NCBI RefSeq assembly: GCF_030020805.1
Contig: NZ_CP125098.1
Span: 972,001 to 1,036,000 of the forward strand
Direction: 5' to 3'
Length of the DNA: 64,000 nucleotides
DNA from: Paenibacillus sp. RC67
GTDB taxonomy: Bacteria; Bacillota; Bacilli; Paenibacillales; NBRC-103111
Shown here: positions 8,038 to 16,467 of the stretch, piece after piece
How positions within the stretch are numbered: position 1 is the stretch's first letter
How the letters are laid out: each line of letters starts with the position of its first letter
Position numbers and translations under genes: made by a program
Notes under the pieces: model-generated
What the model was told of the DNA's origin: nothing
The model's database searches: none
What the model saw: the letters and a program-made list of their open reading frames with translations, nothing else

Positions 8038-9687
8038 ATGAGAGGACAGCAAGGGCTCAGCGAGGGCGATGTACTAGGAAATCGGTATCGAATCGTATCC
8101 GTTATTGGCAGGGGGGGAATGAGCACGGTTTATTTGGCGGAAGATTTGCGATTACCTGGCAAGCGCAGGGCGGTGAAGGAGGCGAGGCTAGAAGGGGATG
8201 AGGTTTACGCCGGCTTGGCGGAGGCAGACATGCTCGTGCGGCTTCACCATCCGAACTTACCTGATATTGTGGATTATTATACTGCCGACCGCGGCGGATT
8301 CAATTATTTGGTCATGGACTATATCGAAGGTGAAACGCTGCTGCAGCGTTTTGAACGGAAGGGCCACCGTATGGAGCTGGATCAGGTGATCGATTATTCA
8401 CTGCAGCTATGTGAACTATTCGCTTACTTGCACAGCCGTAGGCCAGAGCCGATCATTTATCGAGATTTGAAGCCGTCGAACCTGATGATCGATGTACAGG
8501 AAAGGCTGAGACTTATCGATTTCGGCATCGCGCGAAGCTTCAAAAGAGGACAAGCCGCTGATACGGTTCGCATAGGTACCGTCGGCTTTGCAGCTCCGGA
8601 GCAGTTCGAGGGGAGGCAGACCGATGAGCGCACTGATTTGTACGGGCTCGGAGCGCTTATGTATTTTTTGCTAAGCGGTGGGGCGTATTGTCATGCTGGG
8701 CACAAGCGGCTGCAAGAGCTTGATACAAAGCTTCCTGGAAGACTCGCGGAGCTAGTAGAGAAGCTGCTGCAGGCTGACCCCGATGCGCGTTGTCGGAGCG
8801 CGGCTGAGGTGCGTGAAGAACTGCTGCGAGTACAGGCGGAGCGCCGCTCGTCGGTCGCGACGACCTGGCGGGAAGATCGCAGCAACGCCGGCACCTCGGC
8901 TCAGCCGCCGCGAATCATCGCCGTAGGCGCGCTCTACGGCGGCGCCGGTGCGACGTTCGCGGCGATCACGCTGGCCCGTGCGCTGCACGGGCTCGGCGTA
9001 CCGCACGCGGTGGCTGAAGCGCCGAAGCAGCAGCCGGAGCTGCACGCGCTGCTGTTCGGCGAGAAGCACGCGCCGCCCGGCTATCGCTGCTACAATGCAG
9101 CAGGCGCTGACTCGCGTCGGGATGCAGCCTGGGTGGATGGCTGCACGCTGTGGCTCCCATCAGCAGCCGAATCAACTGATGGCGGCGGAGGGACAAGCCG
9201 TTGGCTGCATAAGCTGCTGGAGCTAGACACGCCAATCTTACTGATCGACATCGGATCAGATTGGCAGCATCCCGGAATACTCGAGCTGTTAAATATGGAG
9301 ACCGTCGATATCGTATATGTAGTTGACCCTATGCTTCACAAGCTTGAGCTTGAAATGACGCGCAGAAGCCAGCAGCAGTTACAGCAGCTGCGACAGGCGG
9401 GCAAGCGAGTATATGGGATCGCGAACAAGACGGTTACCTCCGGCCATACGGGCCAGTGGCTGCGCGTTCTGCCTGAGCCTCCGGTATGTATGCTGCCGGT
9501 AATCGACTACGCGAAGATTGCCGAAGCAAGCTGGCTCGGCCTATTGGTTCAGGATCGCCCCGTTGTCCAGCAGCAGCTTGTACGAGCCATTAAGCCCTGG
9601 CTGAGAGAATGGCTCGAGGAAAGAAAAGCAGATGCTGCGACGAGCGGTACTCTGAATGCGCTGCGCAAGTTGTGGAAAAACGGATAA
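8038..9687 (+). CDS. Ser/Thr protein kinase fused to MinD/CpaE-like ATPase domain
   Basis: The 549-residue cytoplasmic protein has an N-terminal Hanks-type kinase (about residues 15-275): glycine loop IGRGGMSTVY, AVKEA lysine near 46, catalytic YRDLKPSN near 141-148, LIDFG near 160 and AAPEQF near 187. It appears complete and active. After a GC-rich linker, a second domain begins near 293 with GALYGGAGATF and contains ILLIDIGSD, resembling MinD/ParA/CpaE ATPases but lacking the Walker A lysine. There are no transmembrane or PASTA segments, unlike PrkC. The ATG at 8038 has GAGGTGAGG upstream. It is the first gene of the Tad-like locus, which suggests that phosphorylation controls pilus or secretion assembly. 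Confidence 0.85.
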   Translation: MRGQQGLSEGDVLGNRYRIVSVIGRGGMSTVYLAEDLRLPGKRRAVKEARLEGDEVYAGLAEADMLVRLHHPNLPDIVDYYTADRGGFNYLVMDYIEGETLLQRFERKGHRMELDQVIDYSLQLCELFAYLHSRRPEPIIYRDLKPSNLMIDVQERLRLIDFGIARSFKRGQAADTVRIGTVGFAAPEQFEGRQTDERTDLYGLGALMYFLLSGGAYCHAGHKRLQELDTKLPGRLAELVEKLLQADPDARCRSAAEVREELLRVQAERRSSVATTWREDRSNAGTSAQPPRIIAVGALYGGAGATFAAITLARALHGLGVPHAVAEAPKQQPELHALLFGEKHAPPGYRCYNAAGADSRRDAAWVDGCTLWLPSAAESTDGGGGTSRWLHKLLELDTPILLIDIGSDWQHPGILELLNMETVDIVYVVDPMLHKLELEMTRRSQQQLQQLRQAGKRVYGIANKTVTSGHTGQWLRVLPEPPVCMLPVIDYAKIAEASWLGLLVQDRPVVQQQLVRAIKPWLREWLEERKADAATSGTLNALRKLWKNG

Positions 9688-9702
9688 CAGGAGAAGAGTT
9701 CG

Positions 9703-10401
9703 ATGAATTTTTGGTATAAATGCATGTACTATGTGTTGGTCATAGGATTGTGCTTGTCCGGTCCCGCATTGTTAATCGGGTGGAAATGGGGCGTAGAACC
9801 GAGATGGGGTACCGTTGAGGTTCTCCAGGCTTCCCGTACGGTTGAACGCGGCGGGCGATTGTCGGAGGCTGACCTGAAGACAGTCAAGCTGAAGAAAGAG
9901 CTTCTAGTGGACGGAGCTATCGACAAGCTGCCCCGTGCTCTCGGACAGGAGACCACGCGCGTCATTCGCGCTAATGAGCAAATAACCGATGCGATGCTTA
10001 ATACGAGTCATCTGCTCCCTGGTCTAGGGGAATGGAACATGTCGCTGCCTGCGGAGTGGATGTTCGGGAAGCCTCCTGGAAGCTTGCTCCGGGGAGATAG
10101 GGTCTCCTTGCTGCTTGTACAAAAGGAAGAAGCCAAAAAAGCTGAGGACAAATCCGGGCAGGAGCTGACCCGTGAAAAACTGGAAACATTGAACATTCCG
10201 TTCGAGGAAGAGAAAAGGCTCCAGGAAATAGTCGTCAGCTTTGTTAAAGGATCGAACAATCAGGAGATTGCTTCGACGGACGACCGTAAGAAAACGACCG
10301 GAGCCGTCACTACGGTTGAGCTTATAGTCAATGAAGAGCAGAAGGAGCTGATTCGCAAATACGGCACCAAAGGCTATCGTTTTTTAATCGTTTACAGGTA
10401 A
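9703..10401 (+). CDS. SAF-domain protein, CpaB/RcpC-like
   Basis: The 232-residue protein has one N-terminal transmembrane helix (about residues 8-27) and then a SAF-like domain: VEVLQASRTVERGGRLSEAD, followed by an ALGQETTRVIRANEQIT segment, typical of CpaB/RcpC proteins of Tad pili and of pilus or flagellar basal chaperones. The remainder has a charged, Lys/Glu-rich insertion near residues 145-175. The start has AGGAGAAG upstream, 16 bases after the kinase-fusion gene. In Gram-negative Tad systems CpaB works with the outer-membrane secretin; here, without an outer membrane, it probably acts on the outer membrane face or in the wall. Confidence 0.7.
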   Translation: MNFWYKCMYYVLVIGLCLSGPALLIGWKWGVEPRWGTVEVLQASRTVERGGRLSEADLKTVKLKKELLVDGAIDKLPRALGQETTRVIRANEQITDAMLNTSHLLPGLGEWNMSLPAEWMFGKPPGSLLRGDRVSLLLVQKEEAKKAEDKSGQELTREKLETLNIPFEEEKRLQEIVVSFVKGSNNQEIASTDDRKKTTGAVTTVELIVNEEQKELIRKYGTKGYRFLIVYR

Positions 10402-10428
10402 GGCAAACCAAGAGGAGGCGTCTTATAG

Positions 10429-11700
10429 TTGAATGTTTATGTAGTAGCCGAGGATCGGCGGCTGATTGAAGCGCTGCGGATTTCAAACGATTATGGCTCG
10501 GTCTCATCGATTTCCAAGGAAATGATTGCTGTACTGCTCATGGAAGCCGAAGAACGTGAGAACGCCGTAAGCTTTGACTCAGTCTTTACAGATTCAGATT
10601 TTCCCAAGCAGGGTCCGGCGTCAGCTTCGGATCTATGGATTGTCAGCGGGGAATGTCTTGATATATATGAAGTCATTGCTTTAAGAGCACATTACACGGC
10701 GCAAACTTTTGTTTATTTGTTGAACCATGCTCCGGATTTCATGGTATTGAAAACCACCCAAAGCCTATGTGCAGCTCACGGAATCCGGTGTGTAATGCCT
10801 AACCTTACCCCAGAGCAAGTAGCTAGAGAAATCGGAAGACTTTGCTTTGCCAAGGAACTGCCTACAAGCAAGGTGATTACAGCAATAGGAGCGCTGCCCC
10901 AGTTAGGGCTTACTTCAAGCCTGTTAGTAACAGGCATGCAGCTTGCCAGACTATCAGGGAAACGAATTGGCATCTTAGGCTTGAACGGATGGAACCCCGG
11001 GGACATTGGCATCAAGTACGAGGCTAAATATTTGGACGAGCTGTGGGGCAGCCTCCAGGGACGACAGCTTCAAGGCGGTGAGCTTGTTAACAAAATGCAG
11101 CAGGTAGCGTCGGGTGTTCATTATTTAGCCGGCAACAGGGATTTGAAAAAGCTTTACTACTATCATACCGATGGGATTTCCTGGCTGATCGAAAAAGCGC
11201 GGGAGTGCTTTGATCTGGTGCTGATCGATGCAGGCAGCTACCCGGACCATGCGCTGTCTGCGCAAAGCATATATGCTGCGGATCTGCTGCTGGTACAGAT
11301 GAATCAGAGTCAGGCTGCTAAAGAGCAGTGGAAACGCATGTGCGAGCATATTTTGAACCCGGTGTTTCATCTGGAGAGTCGTCAGGCGATGCTACTGTTT
11401 AATCGAATGCTCCGTTCCCCCGATATGGAAAATGAAAAGCAGCTCTCCCGCCAGCTGGATATGCCTTATGTCGGAAGTATTCCGCATGTGCCGGGGTTTT
11501 ATCGAAGCGAAGCGGAAAAAAGCTTGCTCAGTCAACAATGGCCTGAGTATGACAAGGAGCTTATTAAAGTATGCCGCGCAATTCTACATTATTACGGCAT
11601 ATCGATGCAGCCTACTTCGGACAGATCTGCTTCCTCTGTCGCTTCTAAATCAGTCAAGGGTTCATGGCTTCGTTGGGTAAAGCCGCTAAAGGAGGCTTGA
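10429..11700 (+). CDS. Degenerate CpaE/TadZ-like ATPase-fold protein
   Basis: The 423-residue protein starts with TTG, with AGGAGG 10 bases upstream. The first ~145 residues resemble the receiver-like domain of CpaE/TadZ. From about residue 145 (ITAIGALPQLGLTSSLLVTG) it has a MinD-like fold with CFDLVLIDAGSYPDHA as Walker B and a VGSIPHVP segment near the end. The Walker A loop is not recognisable (no GKT/S), so nucleotide binding is doubtful. CpaE/TadZ proteins position Tad assembly at the cell pole or membrane. It ends 3 bases before the CpaF gene. With the kinase fusion, the locus has two MinD-like modules that both lack the canonical P-loop lysine. Confidence 0.7.
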   Translation: MNVYVVAEDRRLIEALRISNDYGSVSSISKEMIAVLLMEAEERENAVSFDSVFTDSDFPKQGPASASDLWIVSGECLDIYEVIALRAHYTAQTFVYLLNHAPDFMVLKTTQSLCAAHGIRCVMPNLTPEQVAREIGRLCFAKELPTSKVITAIGALPQLGLTSSLLVTGMQLARLSGKRIGILGLNGWNPGDIGIKYEAKYLDELWGSLQGRQLQGGELVNKMQQVASGVHYLAGNRDLKKLYYYHTDGISWLIEKARECFDLVLIDAGSYPDHALSAQSIYAADLLLVQMNQSQAAKEQWKRMCEHILNPVFHLESRQAMLLFNRMLRSPDMENEKQLSRQLDMPYVGSIPHVPGFYRSEAEKSLLSQQWPEYDKELIKVCRAILHYYGISMQPTSDRSASSVASKSVKGSWLRWVKPLKEA

Positions 11701-11703
11701 TCT

Positions 11704-13392
11704 ATGGGAAGCTACTCCAGATTTCATATTGGTCAATTTCATAGAGAAGCATTGCCAGAAGCATCTCCCACTCCTCAAGCCGTATCGCAGGAAGCTGATA
11801 TTTCACAGAGCAAAACAAACATGGCAACATTCGAACAGGTGTGCAAAACCTACAAAGATCTGGTCGGTGAGCGGTTTGCTGGGACGATGCACCGCAGGGA
11901 AGCAGATAGGCCGCAAGCTGATGTTGCCAAGACGGATGAGGCACAAGCCTTTGTCGAGCTGGAAAATAAGGCCATTATTGGTGTTCCTGAGACCGTATCG
12001 GCTATTATGGAACAAATTCAGTCTTATGTAGATCAGAATGGCTTGTATCAAGTGGATCTGCCTGAATATTATGTTGGCTTAAGGCTTTACGCGAGAGAGG
12101 AGCAGCAATGCTTTTCCGACATAACCCATGCGATGTTTCACGAGATATACGGCTTTAAAGCGCTAGCCTGCTGGAAAAAGTACCCAGACAGCTATGCGGC
12201 GCAAATTATCGGCACCTCGATTTGGATCCATCATCATGGACGGCACGAGCGGATGCCTTTTCAATTCGCAACCACCCAGGATGTGGACAAGATCATTCGT
12301 GCTTTGACCCGACAAAGAGAGGATGCCATCGTTAATTTGTACAACACCACGCTGGAGGTCGATTTATATACAGGAGAACGGGTAACGTTAACGGTTAAGC
12401 CGGATGTTCGACGTGATGTCATTACTTTTCGCCGGTTTTTGATCGGTCGGGTCACGGTGGACGATTTGGCCGACGAACGTCGTAGAACGATTCCACCTGA
12501 GGCGGCTGTACTGATGAAGGGCATTTCGAAGACTCATTGTAATCTATTGGTAATTGGTCCGCCAGGGACAGGAAAGTCCACCACCTTAAAGGCGCTGCTC
12601 GCTGAACGAGCCGATGACTATACGGGCGCCATTATTGAAAAGCATTATGAGCTGGCGGCGAGCCGGGATTTTCCTGAGAAGAAACTGATCGAGCGGGTCA
12701 CTCACGAAAATACGTTTCATCATGCAATGGATCAAGTGCTTCGGTTTGATGTGGATTATGCCATTATCGGCGAGGTTCGGAGGGTAGAAGCGGAAGGTGC
12801 CATGCTCGCCTGCGAGCGACTGCTTAAAGGCTTTGGGAGCACGTTCCACACGTGGAAGCCTGAGACAGTGCCCTCTCAGTTCGCACGATTGTTGTGCACC
12901 CTGAACCCTGGGGTACGGTTCGAGCAGGAAGAGAAGCGGGTCGCTGATAATATTGACATTCTAATCGTGCAGACGCAGGATGCGGGGAGATCGCGCAAAA
13001 GGATCAAGAGCGTGATGGAGCTACGGTATAACCGGATGAATGGGGAGATCAGCACTCACGAGATCATGCATTGGAATGAGCGCGATGACACTTGGACTTA
13101 CAGAAATGATTTGAGCGACCGTTTACGCAAAGAAATGAGGGAAGTTCAGCCCGAGTGGGCTGAGCTCATGGAACGGTCATTACGAAAATTAGCGGAAGCT
13201 TCGCCTATTCCTGAAGAGGATGGAATCGTAGTACTGAATCCTGTACACGCGAATCCGCTTCATCGAATCAGTGACACGTTGGAGCAAACATATCCGTCCT
13301 ATGAAAGGCATAGACGAGAGGCAGCTATCAGTGTTCGTGAATGTATTGAGGCATGGGGAGGGCAGTCGGGTGGCAGTATATCCGATCGTTAA
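11704..13392 (+). CDS. CpaF/TadA-family secretion ATPase
   Basis: The 562-residue protein is the hexameric motor of the Tad-like apparatus. An N-terminal ~90-residue low-similarity extension is followed by a VirB11/CpaF N-domain and the ATPase core: Walker A IGPPGTGKSTTL at about residues 283-294, YAIIGEVRR as Walker B, and a TFHTWKPETVPSQFARLL segment typical of the family (usually S-x-HA in relatives). Walker A is of the GPPGTGKS type rather than the GGTGSGKT seen in most TadA proteins. The ATG is 3 bases after the preceding stop, and the 3' end overlaps tadB by 23 bases, so translation is coupled. Confidence 0.85.
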   Translation: MGSYSRFHIGQFHREALPEASPTPQAVSQEADISQSKTNMATFEQVCKTYKDLVGERFAGTMHRREADRPQADVAKTDEAQAFVELENKAIIGVPETVSAIMEQIQSYVDQNGLYQVDLPEYYVGLRLYAREEQQCFSDITHAMFHEIYGFKALACWKKYPDSYAAQIIGTSIWIHHHGRHERMPFQFATTQDVDKIIRALTRQREDAIVNLYNTTLEVDLYTGERVTLTVKPDVRRDVITFRRFLIGRVTVDDLADERRRTIPPEAAVLMKGISKTHCNLLVIGPPGTGKSTTLKALLAERADDYTGAIIEKHYELAASRDFPEKKLIERVTHENTFHHAMDQVLRFDVDYAIIGEVRRVEAEGAMLACERLLKGFGSTFHTWKPETVPSQFARLLCTLNPGVRFEQEEKRVADNIDILIVQTQDAGRSRKRIKSVMELRYNRMNGEISTHEIMHWNERDDTWTYRNDLSDRLRKEMREVQPEWAELMERSLRKLAEASPIPEEDGIVVLNPVHANPLHRISDTLEQTYPSYERHRREAAISVRECIEAWGGQSGGSISDR

Positions 13393-14362
13393 TGCAGCGG
13401 TGCTGTGCATATCCGCCTGGTTGTTTACACTTGGTCTGTACAAGACGCTAGTGCCTTTGCTCCGTTATTGGGGGGAAGCTGTTCGTACAGACCGTCGTTA
13501 TAGAGCAGGCATGAAGCAGCTGCGAAGGCAAAAGGAGCCCGAAAAGGGCGCGTCATGGCTAGTCGCTATATGGCATCGTCTGCGAAGAGAACTGGAGCTG
13601 CTTCTCAAGGTTACGCATGGCGAGCGTTATAACGAGTACACCGTACAGAGGTTTGTTCTATTAGCTGTCTCTATGGCAGTTTCTGTAGGCCTGATTATTT
13701 ATTTCATTACTATGGATGCTCGATTCAGTTTTTTTATGGGCGCGCTCATTATGGCTTGTCCTGTCGCTTATCATCGTTTAAAGCTGAGAAGTTTGCAAAT
13801 CCAAAGTGGATATGATCTGGCTGAGGCCGTCGGCATTTTATCGAGCAAATACAAGGTGACCCGGGGCAATATGCGAACCGCTCTGCAGCTCGCCAGCCAG
13901 GAGGTTTCCTCGGCTTCTATACGCCGGCATTTTATGAACTGGATTCGAGAGGAGTTGAATTACGTAGATTCACGCGAGATGGAGAAGGCGATTGAAGAGT
14001 TTATTTATAGCATTCAAACCTCCTTCGCCAAGCAGCTCGGCCTAACGGTTCTTAAAGGACTTTTGCGCAGCGAGAATGTCGAAAGCACGCTGAACGCTAT
14101 TGATAAAAACATTCATAAGCAAATCGATATGCTCCGTGACGAAGGAGATTCGAGCTCGGAGGTGCTGCAGTTGAGTTGGCTGCATGTCATCCTGTTTCCG
14201 CTGCTGATCGTTATTATGATCGTTTTTATGGGCTATAACAGCACGATGCACTATCAACTCGGGACGGAGCAGGGACGATTTTGGCTGACCGTAACGCTTT
14301 GCTTTATCGGCGGTTCGCTGCTTCTTGCCGTATGGTTCAGGCGTCCCCCTAACGACTATTAA
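13370..14362 (+). CDS. TadB-like inner membrane platform protein
   Basis: I place the start at the GTG at 13370, after GGGGAGGG, inside the end of the CpaF gene; this gives 330 residues starting MAVYPIVNAAVL. There is an N-terminal helix, two helices near residues 80-125, a cytoplasmic GspF-like domain and two C-terminal helices (HVILFPLLIVIMIVFMGY and a last one ending LLLAVWF). This is the TadB layout: the membrane platform on which the ATPase acts. It is followed by tadC after 24 bases. The reading frame is open upstream to 13271 but the extension would overlap CpaF and has no ribosome binding site. Confidence 0.75.
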   Translation: MAVYPIVNAAVLCISAWLFTLGLYKTLVPLLRYWGEAVRTDRRYRAGMKQLRRQKEPEKGASWLVAIWHRLRRELELLLKVTHGERYNEYTVQRFVLLAVSMAVSVGLIIYFITMDARFSFFMGALIMACPVAYHRLKLRSLQIQSGYDLAEAVGILSSKYKVTRGNMRTALQLASQEVSSASIRRHFMNWIREELNYVDSREMEKAIEEFIYSIQTSFAKQLGLTVLKGLLRSENVESTLNAIDKNIHKQIDMLRDEGDSSSEVLQLSWLHVILFPLLIVIMIVFMGYNSTMHYQLGTEQGRFWLTVTLCFIGGSLLLAVWFRRPPNDY

Positions 14363-14367
14363 GGAGA

Positions 14368-14403
14368 ATGGAGATGACAAGCGTTCATGCAGCTGCAGCA
14401 TGA
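14368..14403 (+). other. Mini-reading frame overlapping the tadC start
   Basis: AAGGAG at 14361 is best placed for ATGs at 14368 and 14374, which open an 11- or 9-codon frame ending with TGA at 14401-14403. The tadC ATG at 14387 lies inside it in another frame and has no well-spaced site of its own. This suggests translational coupling through a short leader peptide. Confidence 0.35.
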
Positions 14404-15280
14404 AGGATATGCCCTGGCAAGCGCCCTGTTCGCATTGCTCATTTGTTTGCTATACGTTTATGCCTCTTATTTGGTCCATCGTAGACTCCGCGCACCTGTA
14501 TCGCTGAAATACATGACTCGGCTGCAGTATATGCAGCTCAAGCGCTGGCTCCATCATCCTGAGCTGGAACGACGCTTGGAACAGACGGGTTACCCGCTTA
14601 AGCTGAATGCCTGGAAAATTCAATCGCTGCGGTATGGCACAGCTTTGGTATGGATTATGAACAGCTTGTATGATGCCTCCTTTCATTGGGCTGAGCTTAC
14701 TTGGCCAAGTTTGCTGTTGCGGTTGTGGGGACCTGTTGTCTTGCTGCTCGCAACGAATACGAAGGCTTCCTTACTCACCTATGTATTGAGTAAATGGAAG
14801 GAGATTGATGATGGAGAAAAAAATCGGGAGCTGTTCATGATTTACAGCATGATTGCAGACGAACTCAAAGGCAACCCGAAACGAAGACTGAATTTACACA
14901 CCCTGCTTACTAAGCTCCGCGATTATACGGTACGTATCAAGCCATCCTTGAACAAAGGGCTTCGGCTTTTTGACGAAGGGGCTTCTATGGCACTTCAGAC
15001 AATTGCCGACGATATCGGAACCCGCGAGGCGAAGGAGCTGTGCAAGCTGCTTGCGGATTTGGAGCTGACCCCTCCGGAGGACATCTCGGCATTAGTCGAT
15101 ACCAGAGAAGAGAGCTACACGCAAATGCTGCGTGAAAACCGCCGTCGTCAAAGAAAGTTTTTCGGCAGCATAGCTTATGCGGCTGCGTTCAGCCCGCTGC
15201 TCATTTATTTGTGGAATGCGTTAAACATCGCTCAGCAGTATGTGACGGATTTAGCGCGCAGTACGAACCATTTTGGATAA
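14387..15280 (+). CDS. TadC-like inner membrane platform protein
   Basis: The 297-residue protein has an N-terminal helix (about residues 8-29), central helices near residues 82-125, a cytoplasmic GspF-like helical region and a C-terminal helix (SIAYAAAFSPLLIYLWNAL). Size and order match TadC, the partner of TadB in the assembly platform. The start is uncertain: the best ribosome binding site belongs to the short frame at 14368-14403. Translation may depend on that frame. Confidence 0.7.
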   Translation: MQLQHEGYALASALFALLICLLYVYASYLVHRRLRAPVSLKYMTRLQYMQLKRWLHHPELERRLEQTGYPLKLNAWKIQSLRYGTALVWIMNSLYDASFHWAELTWPSLLLRLWGPVVLLLATNTKASLLTYVLSKWKEIDDGEKNRELFMIYSMIADELKGNPKRRLNLHTLLTKLRDYTVRIKPSLNKGLRLFDEGASMALQTIADDIGTREAKELCKLLADLELTPPEDISALVDTREESYTQMLRENRRRQRKFFGSIAYAAAFSPLLIYLWNALNIAQQYVTDLARSTNHFG

Positions 15281-15304
15281 TTAATGACGAGGAGCGAATA
15301 ACGT

Positions 15305-15541
15305 ATGAAACCAGCTTTGGAGAAGTTTTTGTTAATTGCGGCTACGCTGGCTGCTATTGGAATTTTCATTTTTGTTGCATTGTGGGGATCGATTAAAGAC
15401 AAGAAAACCCAAATGGATGATTTATTTAATAATACCAACGTTCCCACATCGTATCACTATCAAATGAAAGGAACGCCGCAGCCGGATTTCTTGAAGGGTG
15501 ATGATTCGCTCACCATAAGCATTGAAACCATATCCGCATGA
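15305..15541 (+). CDS. Small membrane-anchored protein of the Tad-like locus
   Basis: The 78-residue protein has an N-terminal hydrophobic helix (FLLIAATLAAIGIFIFVALW) followed by a ~50-residue polar, extracellular tail. It sits where Flp pilins or pseudopilins occur in tad loci, but I see no Gly-(x)n-Glu-Tyr prepilin peptidase site, so pilin identity is only positional. GAGGAG precedes the ATG. Its TGA overlaps the next ATG (ATGA), a coupled arrangement. Confidence 0.6.
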   Translation: MKPALEKFLLIAATLAAIGIFIFVALWGSIKDKKTQMDDLFNNTNVPTSYHYQMKGTPQPDFLKGDDSLTISIETISA

Positions 15542-15936
15542 AAGCCGCTTTGGTGGAAATGCTGACCGTGTATATTTTAATGCTGCTGCTGTTTCAGCCG
15601 ATCTTGCACGATATTTACTCAACACGGGCGAATGCGGTAGAGATGGTACTGGACAGCGCGATCCAAAAAGCGGCGAATGCCGACAACGGCCGATTTACGT
15701 CTGAAATTATCGATGAGATGCGGGGGACGCTGGTGCATACGTTTTTGCTTGATGCGAACGATATTCGGTTTACCGGGACGACGGAGCTTACACCGAGGGG
15801 AGAGTATATTGAAGGGAAGCTTTCTGTGAAAAGTACGCCAAGGTGGCTTTTTCGCAGTATGTTCGGCAGTGTCGACCGTGACCCTCCGGAAATCGTCCGC
15901 TATGCGAAGCAAATGAGCGAAGCGCTGGTACGGTGA
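15538..15936 (+). CDS. TadE/pseudopilin-like single-anchor protein
   Basis: The 132-residue protein has an N-terminal helix (VEMLTVYILMLLLFQPIL) with an early Glu, reminiscent of TadE pseudopilins, and an extracellular domain of about 100 residues. No firm family match can be made by eye. It overlaps its predecessor by 4 bases, and the next gene follows after 7 bases, so it is part of the same operon and probably of the same extracellular filament or tip. Confidence 0.55.
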   Translation: MKAALVEMLTVYILMLLLFQPILHDIYSTRANAVEMVLDSAIQKAANADNGRFTSEIIDEMRGTLVHTFLLDANDIRFTGTTELTPRGEYIEGKLSVKSTPRWLFRSMFGSVDRDPPEIVRYAKQMSEALVR

Positions 15937-15943
15937 GAAGGAT

Positions 15944-16438
15944 ATGAACCGGGCGCTGCTTCTCATTTTTATAATCCTAATGTTCTTATATACGACAAGC
16001 TTTGAAGCGGATCGTTATGTGACGGAAACTACGCATAATCGGCTTAAATTCGCAATCAATCGGGGAGCTCATGACGCCGCCCTGCAGGTGAAGAAGGATC
16101 GGCTTGCCGAAGGGGACATCGTGTTCGAACGAAGTGATTCCCGGGCTGCTTTTGAAGCGGGAATGAGGCACAATCTCCAACTCAACAGTGATGGGACGCC
16201 TTATACAGGCACATTATTGAAGGATCGCCCCGTCGTTGTATTCGAGGATTATGTGGATGACAGTAGACCGGGAGTCCGTTTTCCCTTCAGCTATGTCCAG
16301 GAGAGCGAGCATATATCCAAAATGTTAAAAGGGCCCGCTGTCATTTACAAAGTAAAGGTTAAGCTTCCCCGAACGAATGCATTGTCGTTCAACGGCGATG
16401 TTTATAAAACGGTCATTTACGAATATCCGCTGGATTGA
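15944..16438 (+). CDS. TadE/TadF-like single-anchor protein
   Basis: The 164-residue protein starts MNRALLLIFIILMFLY, one N-terminal helix, then an extracellular domain beginning EADRYVTETTHNRLKFAINR with a helical stretch resembling the N-terminal helix of pseudopilins, and a beta-rich C-terminal part. Family assignment is by position and architecture only. GAGAAGG precedes the ATG. It is the last of three consecutive small anchored proteins before the repeat protein. Confidence 0.55.
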   Translation: MNRALLLIFIILMFLYTTSFEADRYVTETTHNRLKFAINRGAHDAALQVKKDRLAEGDIVFERSDSRAAFEAGMRHNLQLNSDGTPYTGTLLKDRPVVVFEDYVDDSRPGVRFPFSYVQESEHISKMLKGPAVIYKVKVKLPRTNALSFNGDVYKTVIYEYPLD

Positions 16439-16467
16439 TTTTACTTAATAAATGAGGTGGATACTAC

